From: Lactifluus volemus
Lineage: Eukaryota; Basidiomycota; Agaricomycetes; Russulales; Russulaceae
Assembly: GCA_022376515.1 (NCBI GenBank)
Contig: WTXI01000030.1
Location: 272,827-336,826 of the forward strand
DNA length: 64,000 nt
Direction of reading: 5' to 3'
Of the stretch, positions 20,665 to 31,982 are shown one piece after another. Each line of letters starts with the position of its first letter. Position 1 is the first letter of the stretch. The notes beneath the pieces were generated by a model, which was not told where the DNA came from, did not search any database, and saw only the letters and a list, made by a program, of their open reading frames with translations. Both the position numbers and the translations under genes were made by a program.

Positions 20665-22245
20665 ATGGATGGTTATTCCATAATCTCAAGCAGCAAAAGC
20701 ATTCAAATTGTTGCACATCATGATCACCGAAATGGATTGCTTGTTCACCAAGGCCCAGGTAGTAAGACTCATCAGAACAACCAAAACGATTGCTGAGTTA
20801 TATCGGGTGGCGTAGGTCCGGCGTTCCAACGAATAACAATCGAGGTTCTCCCCGACGATGTCCTCCTAGACATATTCGATTTTTATCAATTCCTCATCAA
20901 AGAATACGAAGATGAATTTGCCTGGACCTGGAATTGGCAGAAGTTGGTGCACGTATGCAGGAGATGGCGATACGTTGTTTTTGGATCGCCAATCCGTCTA
21001 AATCTGCAACTCCTTTGCAAGGAGCGCTCGCCTGTGACGAAGCTGTTGGATGTCTGGCCACCGCTTCCACTTTCTATCCAATTCAACAACCAGTATCTAC
21101 TAGACAACTACAGATACTGCTTCGACAACCTCATTGCTGCACTCGAACGTCGGGATCGCATATGCCAGATTACTATCGCTGATCCGATCGATTTTCTACC
21201 CTGGAATGGAATCTTCACGGCAATGGAGGAGCCATTTCCAGCGTTGATATCTCTTTCGTTATATGCAACTGGTGAGACGCTTACTCTTCCAGATACGTTC
21301 TTGCATGGATCCGCTCCGTGTCTACGACAACTCACGTTGCGCGCAATCGAACTTCCATCATTGCCACAATTTCCTTTGTTTATAAGCGACCTTAGATCTC
21401 TCCATCTTGAGAAGTTACCTATGTCAGGGCTAGAGACAATGGCTAGATGTCTATCTGCGCTGCCAAAGCTCAAAACTCTTTTCATCACTTTCAAATCCCC
21501 GAGATTTAACCCCCAAAGCGGAAACCGACCTGAACTGCCACAGATCCGGTTTGTTCTCCCCGCTCTCACTTTCTTGGAATTTCAGGGTGTCACCGAGGAC
21601 CTGGAAGCGCTCGCGGCCCAAATCGAAGCCCCTGTACTGAAACAATTCAGGATATACTTCTTCCATCTACCTGGCGTTGCCTTTGACATCCCCCAAACCG
21701 TTCGTTTCTTTGGTCACCTAGAATGGTTCAGGTTATCCACCCTGTCCTTGAAATTCAGTCCGGCTTTGGGCACCTCCATCTTTTTTTCCTCAAATATGAT
21801 GTCTGATTCCACGAGTCGTCACTGTCACATGTGGCATATCAAGTGCTTCGGGTTGGGTCGTCAAGTCATTTCTGTAGCACAGATATGCAGCCAGATTTTA
21901 CCCTTCCGCTCTAGCGTGCAGTCGCTCATCATCAAATCCAGCGGATACTACTCAAAAGAGTGGAATAAATACATGACGGATCATGATCCCACGATATGGC
22001 TGCAACTTTTTCACACCTTTCCCTCTGTCCGGACACTCTCAATACCCAACACTCTAGAGCCGTTCATCGCAGCTGCGTTACAAGGCCTCATGGGAAGATC
22101 AGTCACCGAAGTATTCCCCTCTCTACACAGCCTCTCCATTGATGGGATTGGGTTAGACGAAACTGCACGACGAAGTGTAGAATCGTTTATCGCAGCCCGC
22201 CAGCGCAGCGGCCCCGCTGTAGCCGTCTCCTACAATCCGCGATAG
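20665..22245 (+). CDS. F-box protein, gene 5
   Basis: Exons 20665-20758 and 20816-22245; 57-bp intron, phase 1; 507 residues. Leader MDGYSIISSSKSIQIVAHHD. F-box VLPDDVLLDIFDFYQF ... VHVCRRWRYVVFGSPIRLNL with a longer spacer (about 16 residues, rich in Glu and Trp) than in genes 1-4. Leucine-rich stretches LPDTFLHGSAPCLRQL and MARCLSALPKLKTL; ending VESFIAARQRSGPAVAVSYN. Single copy in the window and complete. It stands alone between the CRN gene and the conserved-gene island. Confidence 0.88.
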
Positions 22246-22832
22246 CCTCACGCCCTCCTTGGTTGACTGCCCCACTCCTGATCCCCTTTTACTAACCATT
22301 TATTTTGATCGCATCATCATCTTTGCGTCCATACTGAATGCGTTACAAATACTACCTACATCAACCACCAGAACCTACGAAATTGATATGTATGATACGT
22401 ATCTCCTGTGCGCACCCTGTGATGTTCAGACTCGTCTTTAGATTTGCCTCTACTTGTCTTCTCACGATGAATGAAGTTTGGCTGTGCGACTCGAGCCAGA
22501 GTCTGAGTACGGCGGGACCAAACGCGATGATCACCGATTGTGCTTCACGCCGCATCTTTTTTCCCCGTTTAACTGTAAGCAGATAAGTGAATAGATGCAA
22601 ACCAGTGAGTATGCTGGAGTATTATCAGGCGGAGCGGACATGTTGAGGACTCTGCTTGTAACTTGACCCGAATCGCATCGTCATCCGTGATTGGATGCTG
22701 TCACGTGACGTATCTTTGTTGGGGTCAAAGAGACGTCGGCTGCGCCCAAACGACCTCAATCCATTGAGTTGTCGGTTTACAAACTCCCTTTACTACCCAC
22801 CACCACCACACCACCACACCAACCGAGGCCAG
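22246..22832. other. Intergenic; promoter of the NmrA-like gene
   Basis: No gene. The last 40 bases before 22833 are a CA/CCA-rich leader (accaccaccacaccaccaca), a common feature of well expressed basidiomycete 5' UTRs. Confidence 0.5.
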
Positions 22833-23489
22833 ATGCGCATCGTCATACTCGGCGGCACCGGTCCCACCGGCATCCTACTCATCGAAGAAGCGCTCGCGAC
22901 AAAACGTCACACCATCGTCGTCTACGCGCGCAGCCCAAACAAACTACCCGCGCACCTACACAAGCACCCAGACTTGACGATTGCCCAGGGCACGCTCGAA
23001 GATACCGAATCTCTCGACGCAGCGTTGACGGGTGCACACGCCGTACTGAGCGCGCTCGGCCCGGCATTCGGGAACCCTTCGGGCACGCCGATCGCGCGCG
23101 GTTACGGCGTGGTGTTAGCTTCGATGAGACGCAAGGGCGTCAAACGTCTCATCGCGCTCGGCACAACTAGCATTAAGGACGAAAAGGATCGATGGAGCGT
23201 GGTCTATTCGGGTTTCGTCGCCGCCGTCGCGATCGGTGCGCATTCAGCCTATCAGGATATCGTCGCGGTCGGAGAGGTCATTCGTGCGTGCGACGATATT
23301 GAGTGGACGATCGTTCGCGTGCCGGTGTTGAAGAATGAGACGAATAGGGAGGTGCGCGTGGGGTATGTCGGGGATGGGAAAGCTGGGTCTAGGTATACAT
23401 TGGCCAGGTTGGGTTTTGCGGCGTTTGTGCTGCAGGAATTGGAGAAGGGCGAGTGGATAAGGTGTGCGCCGCTTATTACTTCCGCGTAG
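22833..23489 (+). CDS. NAD(P)-binding NmrA/SDR-like protein
   Basis: Intronless, 218 residues, GC-rich. It begins MRIVILGGTGPTGILLIEEA, a Rossmann beta-alpha-beta fold with the GxxGxxG dinucleotide loop. YARSPNKLP follows beta-2 (the Arg favours NADP(H)), then AQGTLEDTESLDAALTGAHAV and VLSALGP, as in atypical short-chain dehydrogenases of the NAD(P)-binding/NmrA type. There is no classical YxxxK catalytic pair, so it is either a redox sensor or an isomerase/reductase of this family. The ATG at 22833 is chosen because it starts the first beta strand; an open frame without similarity extends upstream to 22695. Confidence 0.85.
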   Translation: MRIVILGGTGPTGILLIEEALATKRHTIVVYARSPNKLPAHLHKHPDLTIAQGTLEDTESLDAALTGAHAVLSALGPAFGNPSGTPIARGYGVVLASMRRKGVKRLIALGTTSIKDEKDRWSVVYSGFVAAVAIGAHSAYQDIVAVGEVIRACDDIEWTIVRVPVLKNETNREVRVGYVGDGKAGSRYTLARLGFAAFVLQELEKGEWIRCAPLITSA

Positions 23490-24056
23490 AGGTTTTCCTC
23501 CGTACAGAGTTGAAAGGTCTTTGTCCATTATCATGATCACGATATTGTTAACTACGGCATGTTCAATTTCGCTCGTGTGCCTGCCAGAGGTGCTCTTTTC
23601 GCGGATAGAAACCGTTCCGCTGTCCTCATTCACACGGAAACAAGCTATTCGGTCGTAGAAGGGGTATTCGGGTCCTTGCAGATCCACTCATATTGATTGC
23701 CATTCCTGCAATTAACCTTGTCCGCGGGTTGACTCTGAACTCAATACCATTCCTCCGTATTCAGTACCCAGTGCGCAGCGTCTCCATGGCAGGCGGATAA
23801 GTCTCAGGCGACAAGAAGATCATAAAATAGCAGCGATCGCAACTCATACTGTACAAATGGTAAAACCGCGGATGCCCCAAGTCTTGTACAAACGTCCTTG
23901 TGCCTGCATTGGCACTCCATTTCCGCAAGTCTGGCCGGCACACGCGCAAAATCATGACCCTAAAAAAAATGAGGTAAGAGGACAACGCTTCTACGGGTGA
24001 TTCGCCAAGGACGAGAGAACATTACTCACTAGACGCTTCGCATCAAGCGCGCGCAA
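23490..24056. other. Intergenic with an unexplained minus-strand open frame
   Basis: On the minus strand 23761-23970 encodes a plausible exon after a splice-acceptor-like tttttttag. It reads VMILRVCRPDLRKWSANAG and later FYHLYSMSCDRCYFMIFLSP, ending at 23761. No start, partner exon or family could be assigned; it may be a 3' UTR of the small gene at 24057-24453. Confidence 0.35.
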
Positions 24057-24453
24057 TTACTGTCGCCGAGACTTGGGCGGACCCCAAGCTATATTTTCAT
24101 CTTCGAGCATCTCGGCAAACTCTGGGATTTTTGACTAGAACGATAACCAGGAAACATTCAACACCGTGTTTCCTTCCCTCTGAGTGGAGGAATGGATGCC
24201 TACCTTTCGGTTCTGGGGCTGACACAAAACGATTGTTGTTATTTGTCATATAGAAGGGTGAAGGCTATTGGGGGACTCACTGGCGAGGCGACTAACGTTA
24301 GTGAAGATGCCACACTGGATGAATCGGATGAGAAATTTCTCGTCGAACTGAGGCCAACGGACTGCCGCTTCTGGGGGAGAGATGAACAAAACTTCCGGAA
24401 CTACGGGCTGCGCTGACCTTGTTAATGAAGGATACACCTTTCAAAAATGACAT
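24057..24453 (-). CDS. Possible small four-exon gene, unknown function
   Basis: Exons on the minus strand 24453-24438, 24400-24281, 24218-24204, 24121-24057, giving 71 residues with an in-frame stop. The product begins MSFLKVPEVLF and has ISPPEAAVRWPQFDEKFLIR and an acidic end EFAEMLEDENIAWGPPKSR. The second and third introns have good gtgagt/gtaggc donors and cag acceptors; the first is only 37 bp. The upstream sequence is pyrimidine-rich as expected for a promoter/5' UTR. No family recognised and exon choice is uncertain. Confidence 0.4.
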
Positions 24454-24459
24454 GTTGGA

Positions 24460-25149
24460 TGGCGTGGACAAGGGCTTGGCGATAAAATTGGTATGTATGT
24501 TGAGGGTATATTGTCACGGTTGGTGATGAAGAGCACTATTCGTGGTGTGTGTAGCAGAAACTTTTGCTTTGCTGAGAAAAAAAGGTAGATGTAGATGGGG
24601 GAGAAAAAAGAATTGAGGGGTTAAGGGTGAGGAATATAAAGTGTTACAATTAAACGATTGTGGGAGAGGACAAATGACTGATCGGCGCGTGTGCACCGAT
24701 GTTCCGTTACCCCACGGTGGGGTTACGCCGCTACGGTGCTCTACTGCTTCCGCGCCCCGCCATCGGTTAATACTACGCCGCACGCATTGAAAGGTCCTCG
24801 ACAATGACCTGCCATGAAATGTACAAATCCAAAGTGTGCCACCATCTACTATAGTATGTAGCTTCGAGTTCCGAGACGCCACCGCACATAGTATACAAGT
24901 TGAAACAGTCACTGTAGCATGTGGCGCGGGTATAATTGGCTGCCGCACACTCAGAATGCTGCAACAACGCGGGGTACTCGTGACCACAGTCGCGTTCTAA
25001 ACTAGTGGCCGTACCAGTGGCCCGTGCAAATATGGTACAAACTTGCAGCGGAGACTCGGATCATGACAAACATTCATTATAACAGGTACTTACTACAATG
25101 GCAGTGTCAAAAATGAAACTTGGCGCGTGTAATATGGTTCGGGCTCGGA
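24460..25149 (-). other. Intergenic, possible cysteine-rich exon
   Basis: Minus-strand frame 24967-24773 encodes CAAANYTRATCYSDCFNLYT, then MCGGVSELEATYYSRWWHTL and ends VEDLSMRAA. It resembles a small secreted cysteine-rich segment, but no signal peptide or secure start was found. A TATA-like and CT-rich promoter region for the small gene follows at 24460-24700. Confidence 0.25.
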
Positions 25150-25679
25150 TCAGTTCCGGGGCTCCGAGTCCCTCTTCTTCGCCTTGGATGCCACCTATGC
25201 CACCACACAAAAATGTTTAGTTGTATGGTCAGTGGCGCAGGCGTAATAGATTTACCTCGGATGCTTTTTCCGCCGCCGAATTTGACCTCTACGAGCGTGA
25301 CATGAGCACGAATCGAGCTCAACACAAGACGCTCACCTTCTTCACCTTCTCGGATGCAGACTTTGCATTACCCACCACCTTGTCTTTGGTAGCGTCTACG
25401 ATAATATCAACATTTAACGGATGAACGATTCTCGCGCAGTCGATTGTCCGAACCAAAAGTCTGCTTCGTCTTCTCTGTGACTTGCTCGCCGGCCTCAATC
25501 GCGGATGCAAGTCCCTGGCCAACTGACTTGTTGATCTATGCGCCAAAATTCGCGTTGGCTAAACAGGTACGAGGTTGTATACACACCTTGTCAGCGGTTT
25601 CAGTCAGGGTTTTCGAGGCGATCGGAGACGCGTGAAGCCATCGGGCTGATGAGGCGTGGGCGATAGTGGCGGCACGCAT
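25150..25679 (-). CDS. Small LEA-like mitochondrial protein
   Basis: Five exons on the minus strand: 25679-25587, 25535-25454, 25395-25337, 25288-25256, 25194-25150; introns 48-61 bp; 103 residues. The N-terminus (MRAATIAHASSARWLHASP) is basic, Ser/Ala-rich and lacks acidic residues, as in mitochondrial targeting peptides. The body is a charged amphipathic helix with repeated K/E/A blocks (INKSVGQGLASAIEAGEQ, VTEKTKQTFDATKDKVVG, SASEKVKK), the pattern of late-embryogenesis-abundant-like fungal proteins that protect membranes under stress. All exon sums fit one frame, and none of the exons is long enough to be obvious by frame alone. Confidence 0.7.
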
Positions 25680-25881
25680 TGTAGTTCCTGAGATTACGCG
25701 TTGGAACATGTTGGTACGGATTCAAAGAGCATTTCTTTCATTTTTCCATAAATGTATGCCGCTGAAAGTGATTATGACGATGCTTGCATTTAGGAGCTTT
25801 ATGACATCACCACACCCTTGCTTTGAATGTCACGTGCCATCGCCCGCCAAAGTCGATCCGATCTCATATAGATTCTCGGGT

Positions 25882-27893
25882 CTACGTTAACCCGACCAGC
25901 TCACCAATCTGCTTCAGTGCATTTTTTGCACAAGCCGCATCATATAGCGGAATTCCATCCGCTTCTCTTGCCTCGCTCTCCACCTCAATGCATCGCACCC
26001 CAAGCTCCTATCATGGCGTACGCGCAGAATTAGTTGCCAAAGTTTATGACTAAGACGGGAGGGGAACAAAACGTACAGAAGCACGCGTCACGTCGACGTG
26101 CACTGCACATCCACGCAGATGCACGAGATGTGTCACGAACGCAGAGACGGGATAGGTCGTCGCCGCGTTGTCTGGGCCGAGGCCGAATGGGTCTCTTTGG
26201 TAACGCGCGTTCAGCGTCCGCGCGATCGCTCTGTTCGTTCGGATTCGGGTCTTGTGAGAGGGCGAGGCGACGGAAACGGACGGTCAGTTAAACTTACTGG
26301 ATATAGGTGGCCGCGGTGTAGCCCTCAGTTTCGCGGTCGTTCTTCGAGTTCACTAGAGTGCTGGCCTGGTGAGCGCGCAGCCGCCTTTCGAGACAATAAC
26401 TGTGTGTAGGCTTACAAAACAGAACCTTGGCGCGAAGAGAATGAGAATTTGCAATGGCTGAAGCCACACCGCGCAGCGCGAGACAGGGAATAATGCTGTC
26501 CATTGCTTCAATATTCCGTGCTTTAGAGATGGAGATAAATGCAAACCTGGTCCAAAGCGACCCACATGAATACACTAGAATCTCGTGGGAATTGACGCCC
26601 GAGATGTATTCCGGGGTTGGCACAGGATGAATCTCATGTCCGTATGAGTTGATGTAGTACAACCCTATGAACGCGTAGCATTTCCTTCGATTCCATTGCA
26701 ATTAAGGTGACGTGCGTACGGTTTATTGGTGCGCGGAGCCTTTCATATGACTCCTTGGACTTGACTTCAAAGTGGACGTTCTGGGTTCGAGAAATCACCG
26801 TAGGCGAAATAGTGTCAAAGCTGAGTGACGACGGGTACTCGTCCTCTGGTGATGGAGAACGGGAAACTGGATGAGAGATTTCACACTGCCCGACAAGGTG
26901 TGTCCCGTCCATCTATGGGAGAGTAGACTTAATGAGCCTGGTGCAGATCCACGATAGCCTCACCAGTTCCGCGGCAATAGTAACGGTGTGATTCGTTGCG
27001 ATCACCGGAACGATATTCGCCTGGATCTAGATGAGGAGGGGAAGGGCGGAGACATAACCAAAGCACCAACTTGGCTATTGGTGATAGAAGAAAAGAGGAA
27101 AATGGCGGAGGGGAGGGAGCGGAAGAATGACTGCGCGGCAGCCAGTAGAAAGTTCCCGATACTGGACCATAAAGATGAATCGAGGAATAGGCGTATGCTG
27201 TGTGCTCACCTCCCATTCACAAATGAAAAGTTTTTATGTGCCCGCCGAAGAATCTCGCTTTCAAAATATACCAGAAAACCTGTAATGCGATCACACATGA
27301 ACAAAGAGGAGGAAACAGAGTAGCAGTCCTGGAATTCGTACCTCGTATCATCTCTTTGCGATCTTCCGGTATACCATCCCACAAATTACTCTTTCCCTCG
27401 ACGATGCTCCGCCACTCTTCACGCGCGCGCTGTTCTCCACCAATACCAGAGGGAAGGCGATGTCCCAATAATATCCTGAGCGCATCTGATGTTGTCCCAG
27501 GTGGCGCAGGCGGAATCAAGCGCACAAGACGTGAGCGGATGTCACCTGTGGCAGAAATGCAGGTTTTGGTATCAAGACTGGCGGCCACATCATGAGAAAG
27601 AAAGGGAGGGGAAAATAGCAACCTATAGAAGGGCCGCCTAGCACGCGGATGATCTCACTCGATGAACCGCCGTCATCTGACACTGGAAGAACATAACATG
27701 CTCGTGCGAACGCGGCACAGATCGCGTTGCATCCCGTGCCTCCAGATATGACCAGGTAGGATGGGCTACAGTTGGACTCATTCGATTCCCCTACAACTCC
27801 TTGTGCGGGAATTTTGAGGCGCGGTCGCTGTGCTTGCGCCTGCAGGGGATCAGAAGCAGTGGTATTGGTGATCACACTTTGAGGAGGTGCCAT
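25882..27893 (-). CDS. CofD / UPF0052 family protein
   Basis: Eleven exons on the minus strand: 27893-27623, 27545-27342, 27279-27210, 27161-27071, 27020-26964, 26912-26720, 26664-26547, 26495-26416, 26352-26298, 26230-26077, 26007-25882. 472 residues. The nucleotide-binding start is YLVISGGTGCNAICAAF followed by VLPVSDDGGSSSEIIRVLGG and GDIRSRLVRL. Later come ILRRAHKNFSFVNG, SIGNFLLAAAQ, VPVIATNHTVTIAAEL, VGQCEISHPV, VYSCGSLWTS, LNSKNDRETEGYTA and a terminal GVRCIEVES. In bacteria and archaea the fold is used by 2-phospho-L-lactate transferase (CofD) and YvcK-type proteins; the fungal member has no settled function. One intron uses a weak gttggt donor; all others are standard. Confidence 0.88.
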
Positions 27894-28144
27894 GTGAGAG
27901 CCCAGGTGAAGACGAAAACATAAGCGCTGCCACGTGGCAGTGGTCCTCTCAGCCCCCATCAGCTGTGCCACACTAATGCCTACATTTCTCACTTCAAAAC
28001 TACTCTGTACTTACTGATTTTCAATTAGGCGCACTCGACTCGGAAAGCCACCCTCTGTTCTCCCGACTAAGCGACAGTATCACCGGCCGCCACAAAGCTC
28101 AAACATAGAAATGCGTACTGCACGTTTCCGAAAGGAGTCATTTA
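27894..28144. other. Divergent promoter between CofD-like gene and F-box gene 6
   Basis: Contains the 5' side of both genes. Neither F-box promoter block is visible, in keeping with gene 6 being a relic. Confidence 0.4.
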
Positions 28145-29448
28145 TTTAGCAGAGACCAGGTAGGTCTCATCTGGCGTAACCACGACAATTGCTGACCCGT
28201 GCGGCACAGATTCAATGCTCCGACGAATGACAATTGGATTGCTCTCCGATGACGACCTCCTACAAATATTCGATCTCCTTGGCATTGGGAAAAGCTACAG
28301 GTCGCTGGGGGTGTGCAACCCCAAGGACCGCTTCGAAAACCTCATTGCTGCACTGGAACATCGTGATCGCATACTCCAGATTAATATCATCGATTCTCCA
28401 GATTCTATATAGCAACCAACCGCCTTGGCGATAAAAGAACCATTTCCGGCATTGAAATCCCTTTAGCTTGAGTCACGTTTCCGGGCGTTGATCCTCCCCG
28501 ATACACTCTTGAATGGATCTTCCCCATGTTTACGACGTCTCTATTTGCGGGGAATTTCAATTCCGTCCCTGCCAAAACTCCTCTTGTCCACAAGTGACCT
28601 TACAGTTCTTCAACTTTGGGGTATTCCGAAAACTGGCTACATTTCACCCGAGACAGTGGCCACTTGTCTGTCCGTGTTGACCAAGCTCGAATCCCTTACC
28701 ATCGAGTTCCAATCCCCAACTCCCTACCCCAAACGAAGAGACAGACGTCTGCCTCCCCTTTACCCGCTCTGTCCTCCGCGCTCTCATCAATTTAAGGTTT
28801 CGAGGTGTCAGCGAGTACTTGGAAGTGCTCGCGGCCCGGATCGACGTCCCACTACCCATCCAACTCGACATAAGTTTCTTCAACCAACTTGTCTTTGACA
28901 CTCCACAGTTCATTCTCCTCGGTCAACTAGAGTGGTTCAGGCCATCTGATCTATTTTTATATTTTTGTTCGACTGGCCATGCCAGGGTAACCTTCTCTTG
29001 GAAACAAGGGTGGAATGATGATGACAGTGGTCCTTTCGATTGGATTATCTTATGTGAATCGTTAGATTGGCAACTCTTCTCCATAGCACAGATATGCAGT
29101 CAGATTCTGCCCCTCCGTTCCAGCGTGGAGCGGCTTGACGTCGAGTGGGAGAAAGGCGATTCGCTAGGACCTCGACTAGAAGACATGAATCCCACTCTCT
29201 GGCTCGACCTCTTTCACTCATTTACCTCTGTGCAGAGTTTGGAGATATCCGCCAATCTGGAGCTGTTCGTCGCAGCGGCATTGCAAGGGCTCACTGGAGA
29301 ATCAGCCACCGAAGTACTCCCTTCGCTACATCGCCTTTCCATCGTGGGTGATATGTCAGACAAAGCTGCGCAGCAAGGCATAGAGCCATTCGTCACAGCT
29401 CGCCAGCGTTCCAATCACCCTGTAGCTGTACATCGCTCGGATCGTTGA
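28145..29448 (+). pseudogene. F-box gene 6, degenerate
   Basis: The remains of the leader/intron junction (agaccaggtaggtctcatc) are at about 28154-28172. The exon starts near 28206 with MTIGLLSDDDLLQIFDLLG, then jumps directly to RFENLIAALEHRDRILQI. The second half of the F-box (the VCRRWR segment) and about 50 residues are deleted. A stop follows at about 28410. The frame resumes at 28488 (LPDTLLNGSSPCLRRL ... VATCLSVLTKLESL), shifts near 28770, and ends with MEVLAARIDVPL to FVTARQRSNHPVAVHRSDR. Loss of the Skp1-binding half plus two frame breaks makes function very unlikely. Confidence 0.85.
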
Positions 29449-30342
29449 ATATTGCGATAAGTTCAGGCCGTGGACAGACCTCGCGAGGATATGATTCTAG
29501 GCGCAGGTCACGGTGGCCTGGTCGCTGCCGGCGCGCCGAGTCAATGGTCATTCGTGGGGATATGCAAGCATGATAGGACCGAAGCCTTTGTCTTTTCCCG
29601 TAGGTTATAAGTTCGTATGCCCTCGATTCAATGTATTCCCACTTAAGAAGTCGTGATTTTCCACTTTGAGAAGAACTACTACCAGCGTATGGACTACACT
29701 TTCACTATATCACATCGTTCCGTAGCATTTTCAAGCCGAATCGTCGGGTTGAGGATGACTCTGATGATGTACCTCCATCGCAATGGCGAACCACCTCATG
29801 CAGGGGTAGCAAAACTGCGTGGCGCTTATGTCCTTTAAGGGTCGTTGGTTCGGAACGGAGGGACCAGCACGAAGAGGACTTGAATACGAGGCGCTGGCAA
29901 CTACCGGAGCGGTGAGAAAGACATGCCGAGGCTTCCACTGTTTCGAGAGCGCGGGCATCATGAGTAATGTTGAGGTCATCAAGCGTTGTAGTTCCTCGCG
30001 ACCACTGACGATCCAGTGCTCGCCCTCGGGGGACGCCAAGGCTTCAGCACTTCAGCTTCAGCCTTTTATGGGTTCGTCAACATCATCGAGGACTGGCTGA
30101 ATGGAGTCATCGTCGGTGTTCCGGGCATGTGAGACTCAGAGAGGAGGGTGTAGACGTGAATTACACTTCAGTTCATTCGAATATCGGGGCGTACTACGTT
30201 GCATCGCATATTATTCCTCCTGATCACGATATTAATAAGTACCGCAGAAGAGCGATGCGAATCACAAAAACCAAACGGGTCGGGACATCGACATGCTCGG
30301 TTCTATGGATGACAGCCTCTGAAATTCATCCGCGTGTACCCG
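29449..30342. other. Intergenic upstream of F-box gene 7
   Basis: Several open frames of 60-100 codons overlap on both strands around 29650-30100 without recognisable motifs or splice partners. I see no supported gene. Confidence 0.4.
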
Positions 30343-30390
30343 TGACCTGTCATCGCAGTGCTCGGGCCGAGGAAACCGGCCAGGGTTCGG
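30343..30390 (+). promoter_or_regulatory. Conserved upstream block, F-box promoter class II (gene 7)
   Basis: The block ctcgggccgaggaaaccggc with neighbouring gtgacc and cgcag is repeated before F-box genes 7, 8 and 10 at 83-107 bases from the first ATG. It is different from the class I block, and it sits much closer to the start codon. Confidence 0.45.
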
Positions 30391-30425
30391 GGCACCAACT
30401 ACCTTCCAGTTAACCTCTTTCTTTG

Positions 30426-31982
30426 ATGCAAATGGATGACCTTTCCGTAGGCTCAAACAGCAAAAATGATGTTGCAAGTCAATGGGAGAAATCTCAGATT
30501 CAACAAGAACCAAGTAAGACTCATCAGAAACAATTATATCGATTGCTGAGTTCTGTTGTATGCTTAGGAGGCCAGGTGTCCCAGAGAGCAACAATCGGAT
30601 CTCTCCCGGACAATGTCCTTATAGAGATATTCGATTTTTATCAAGTTAAAACGGAAGTCTATGAACATCCATGGGATTGGGAGAAGCTAGTGCACGTGTG
30701 CCAAAGATGGAGATACATCATCTTTGAATCACCAGTCCGTCTCAATCTGGAGCTTATTTGCACGGAGAAATCACCCGTGAGGAAGTTGTTGGATGTCTGG
30801 CCGCCATTCCCGCTCATCATCAAATTCGATTTCGACAACCGTATATGGGAACGCATCGACGTGACGGACAACCTCATTGCCGCATTGGAGCGTCGTGACC
30901 GCGTACGCGGGATCCATCTTGGTTTCCGCACTCACGTGCCACTGTATCATCATGAGCCATCTGAACGGATTGTCACGGCACGGCAATGGGAGGAATCATT
31001 TCCAGCATTAAGATCTCTTACACTTGGGTCACTTGGTCCGAAGATCTTTCTCCCCGATACATTCTTGAATGGATCCACCCCATGTCTACAAACTCTCACT
31101 CTTTCCGATATCTCATTTTTGTCCTTGCCACGAATCCTCTCATCTACGAGCGACCTAACATGGCTTCTTCTTCTCGATATACCTAATTCTGGGTACATCC
31201 CACCCGAGACAATGGCCACATCCCTGTCTGCGCAGCCAAAGCTCAAATCCCTGATCATCATGTTCAAAATTCCGGCGCCTCACGACGAACGAAGAAATCT
31301 ACCTGTACCGCCACCGACCCGAATTGTTCTCCCCGCACTCACTTCCATCACATTCTTTGGTGAGAGCGAGTACTTTGAAGTCCTCGCGGCCCGATTCGAT
31401 GCCCCACTACTCGATGACTTCACGATAGCATTTTCCGATCAGCCTGTCTTTGACATCCCGCAAACCGTTCGATTCTTTAGTCACCTGGCCTCATTATCAC
31501 ACAGTCTAACCTTACTATTCGAGCTACCGAAATCCGGCATAATCTCGTTTCACTCAAATGCAACAACTCCTCAGCGTCACAAGTTGGTAATCTGCTGCGA
31601 CGATCCGGATCGTCAAGTCATTTCTGTAACACGTATATGCAGCCAGATTCCGGCCCATTCCAGCGTGAAGTCACTCAGCATTGAGTGCGACAGCCGAATC
31701 GACGACATCAATTCCACGCAATGGCTCCAACTTTTTCACTTATTCCCCTCAGTCCAGAGTCTTCAAATACCTGTCCACCTAGAGCCGTCCATCGCATCTG
31801 CGTTAGAAAGGCCCACAGAAGAATCCCTGGCAGATGCTGAAGTATTCCCCTCACTACATAGCCTTTCCATTGTAGGGAATCAGTCGGGCGAAACTGTGCA
31901 ACAACCCATCCAATCATTCGTCGCGGCCCGCCAGCACTCTGGTCATCCTGTAGCCGTCTCTCGCGTTCAAAATTTTCGATGA
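30426..31982 (+). CDS. F-box protein, gene 7 (intron can be read through)
   Basis: Exons 30426-30513 and 30568-31982, phase 1, 500 residues. Leader MQMDDLSVGSNSKN; F-box SLPDNVLIEIFDFYQV ... VHVCQRWRYIIFESPVRLNL; leucine-rich stretches LPDTFLNGSTPCLQTL and MATSLSAQPKLKSL; ending IQSFVAARQHSGHPVAVSRV. The intron is exactly 54 bases and has no in-frame stop, so unspliced mRNA encodes a 518-residue form with 18 extra residues between leader and F-box. In the other copies read-through meets a stop or changes frame. Genes 7, 8 and 10 form a subfamily (SLPDNVL, FDFYQ, ERRDRVR). Confidence 0.88.
   Translation: MQMDDLSVGSNSKNDVASQWEKSQIQQEPSKTHQKQLYRLLSSVVCLGGQVSQRATIGSLPDNVLIEIFDFYQVKTEVYEHPWDWEKLVHVCQRWRYIIFESPVRLNLELICTEKSPVRKLLDVWPPFPLIIKFDFDNRIWERIDVTDNLIAALERRDRVRGIHLGFRTHVPLYHHEPSERIVTARQWEESFPALRSLTLGSLGPKIFLPDTFLNGSTPCLQTLTLSDISFLSLPRILSSTSDLTWLLLLDIPNSGYIPPETMATSLSAQPKLKSLIIMFKIPAPHDERRNLPVPPPTRIVLPALTSITFFGESEYFEVLAARFDAPLLDDFTIAFSDQPVFDIPQTVRFFSHLASLSHSLTLLFELPKSGIISFHSNATTPQRHKLVICCDDPDRQVISVTRICSQIPAHSSVKSLSIECDSRIDDINSTQWLQLFHLFPSVQSLQIPVHLEPSIASALERPTEESLADAEVFPSLHSLSIVGNQSGETVQQPIQSFVAARQHSGHPVAVSRVQNFR

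Noticed and set aside
29650..30100. Overlapping open frames of about 90-100 codons on both strands
   Set aside because: No motif, no splice partner and no similarity to other parts of the window; both strands open by chance is sufficient explanation.
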